A stretch of 64,000 nt of DNA from Notospermus geniculatus. Its lineage: Eukaryota; Nemertea; Pilidiophora; Heteronemertea; Lineidae. Under the pieces are notes generated by a model. The model had not been told where the DNA came from and did not search any database. It was given only the letters and a program-made list of their open reading frames with translations. Both the position numbers and the translations under genes were made by a program. Below are positions 63,374-64,000 of this stretch, piece by piece; position 1 is the stretch's first letter, and each line of letters opens with the position of its first letter. The DNA lies in NCBI GenBank assembly GCA_002633025.1, contig NMRB01001905.1, positions 62,001-126,000 of the forward strand. The letters are read 5' to 3'.

Positions 63374-63471
63374 GGGTGATGTGTATCTAGTTGATGTAGT
63401 GGTAATGTGTTGATCATTGACAGTTCATCATTTTGATGTCGCTCAGCCATCTTTGTTGCTGTGTTGCTGTG

Positions 63472-63647
63472 TAGGCGTGGATCCAGGGGGCGCACCCGGC
63501 GTACGCTCCCCCTTTCGGCCGACAAATCTGTAAAATTGACCGTGAAATTCTGAAATTTGGAGCAAATCATTGAAATTCACCACAGATTTCAATGTTTCCT
63601 GCACAAAAGTGCACCCCCTCTTTTCCCAAATCGTGCATCCACCCCGT
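63472..63647. mobile_element. CAGGGG-type MITE with 5-bp duplication
   Basis: It starts TAGGCGTGGATCCAGGGGG and ends GTGCATCCACCCCGT. Flanks are CTGTG (63467-63471 and 63648-63652). The interior AATCTGTAAAATTGACCGTG, GAGCAAATCATTGAAATTC is nearly the same as 13315-13469. A 134-codon minus-strand frame (63166-63570) spans this and the previous MITE and is not a gene. Confidence 0.87.
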
Positions 63648-63652
63648 CTGTG

Positions 63653-64000
63653 GGATCTCTTGTATGCAAATGACTCTTTGTCACATTCTGAGAACACCAG
63701 GGGTTCTTAGGGCTCGCTCCCTTCTTCACTGCATACATTTGTATGGAAGGAAGCAAGTGCTAAGAGCCCAGATGTTCTCAGGATGCAGGCAGGTTCTGGG
63801 GTCGAATCCAGTGACAGTACCCTTGTCCGCCAAGCAAGGTCATCCATCTTCCAGGATCAGTCTTGGGTTGCCTACCAGACAAGTGCTCAAATGAAATCGG
63901 CGTAAAAAACAAAATGGCGGAGGGCGTCGAAATGCTGAAAATAGTTGCACAATTGTTGAACCGACGTCTGTGTAGACGAAACCCTACCTAAGGACAAGAT
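63653..64000. other. No recognisable feature
   Basis: Short frames only up to the window edge. Confidence 0.4.

Noticed and set aside
63166-63570. 134-codon minus-strand frame
   Set aside because: Built from two adjacent MITEs.

Overview
This is a eukaryotic draft-assembly window, with a 199-base N gap at 16899-17097 and single N calls near 867, 31821, 36490 and 39338. I could identify no complete protein-coding gene in it. Reading frames are short, scattered on both strands and often made of repeat sequence, and there is no operon-like layout. The repeat content fits a metazoan: tRNA-derived SINEs with Pol III A and B boxes, very many short inverted-repeat DNA transposons (MITEs), Helitron-type ends, minisatellites, and a short TTAGGG run. 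My best guess is a marine invertebrate deuterostome (echinoderm, hemichordate or lancelet), based only on repeat style. I cannot name a species.

Layout. At 1-9 kb there is a Helitron-type end, a cluster of TGACGTCA sites, a young MULE-like element with a 9-bp target duplication, several MITEs (one nested in another) and a SINE with tandem body copies. At 9-22 kb there is a CpG-rich 90-codon frame of unknown meaning, a 68-bp tandem array of tRNA-like SINE heads, many MITEs, a roughly 31/34-bp minisatellite spanning the N gap, and a two-layer nested MITE at 21.3-21.9 kb. At 22-38 kb there is a pair of inverted repeats about 1.6 kb apart that carry a hammerhead-ribozyme-like core, more SINEs (dense at 27-29 kb) and more MITEs. 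At 38-52 kb there is a roughly 31-bp minisatellite, a Helitron end, direct duplications, a long inverted pair and several palindromes. At 52-64 kb there is a nearly perfect palindrome made of two hammerhead-bearing arms, and a 1.75-kb Helitron/Helentron-like element with a TTCG microsatellite and seven and a bit copies of a 145-bp unit. One weak candidate coding exon lies on the minus strand at 61.3-61.5 kb.

How it fits together. The window reads as intergenic or intronic DNA built by repeated transposon insertion and local tandem duplication. The most informative signals are the hammerhead-like motif, which links two loci to Penelope-like or retrozyme elements by family knowledge; the Helitron-like element with an internal satellite; a family of CAGGG...CCCTG elements whose insertions repeatedly show 5-bp target duplications; and a SINE 3' tail hairpin that keeps its stem through paired base changes. 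I did not find an obviously new protein-based system.
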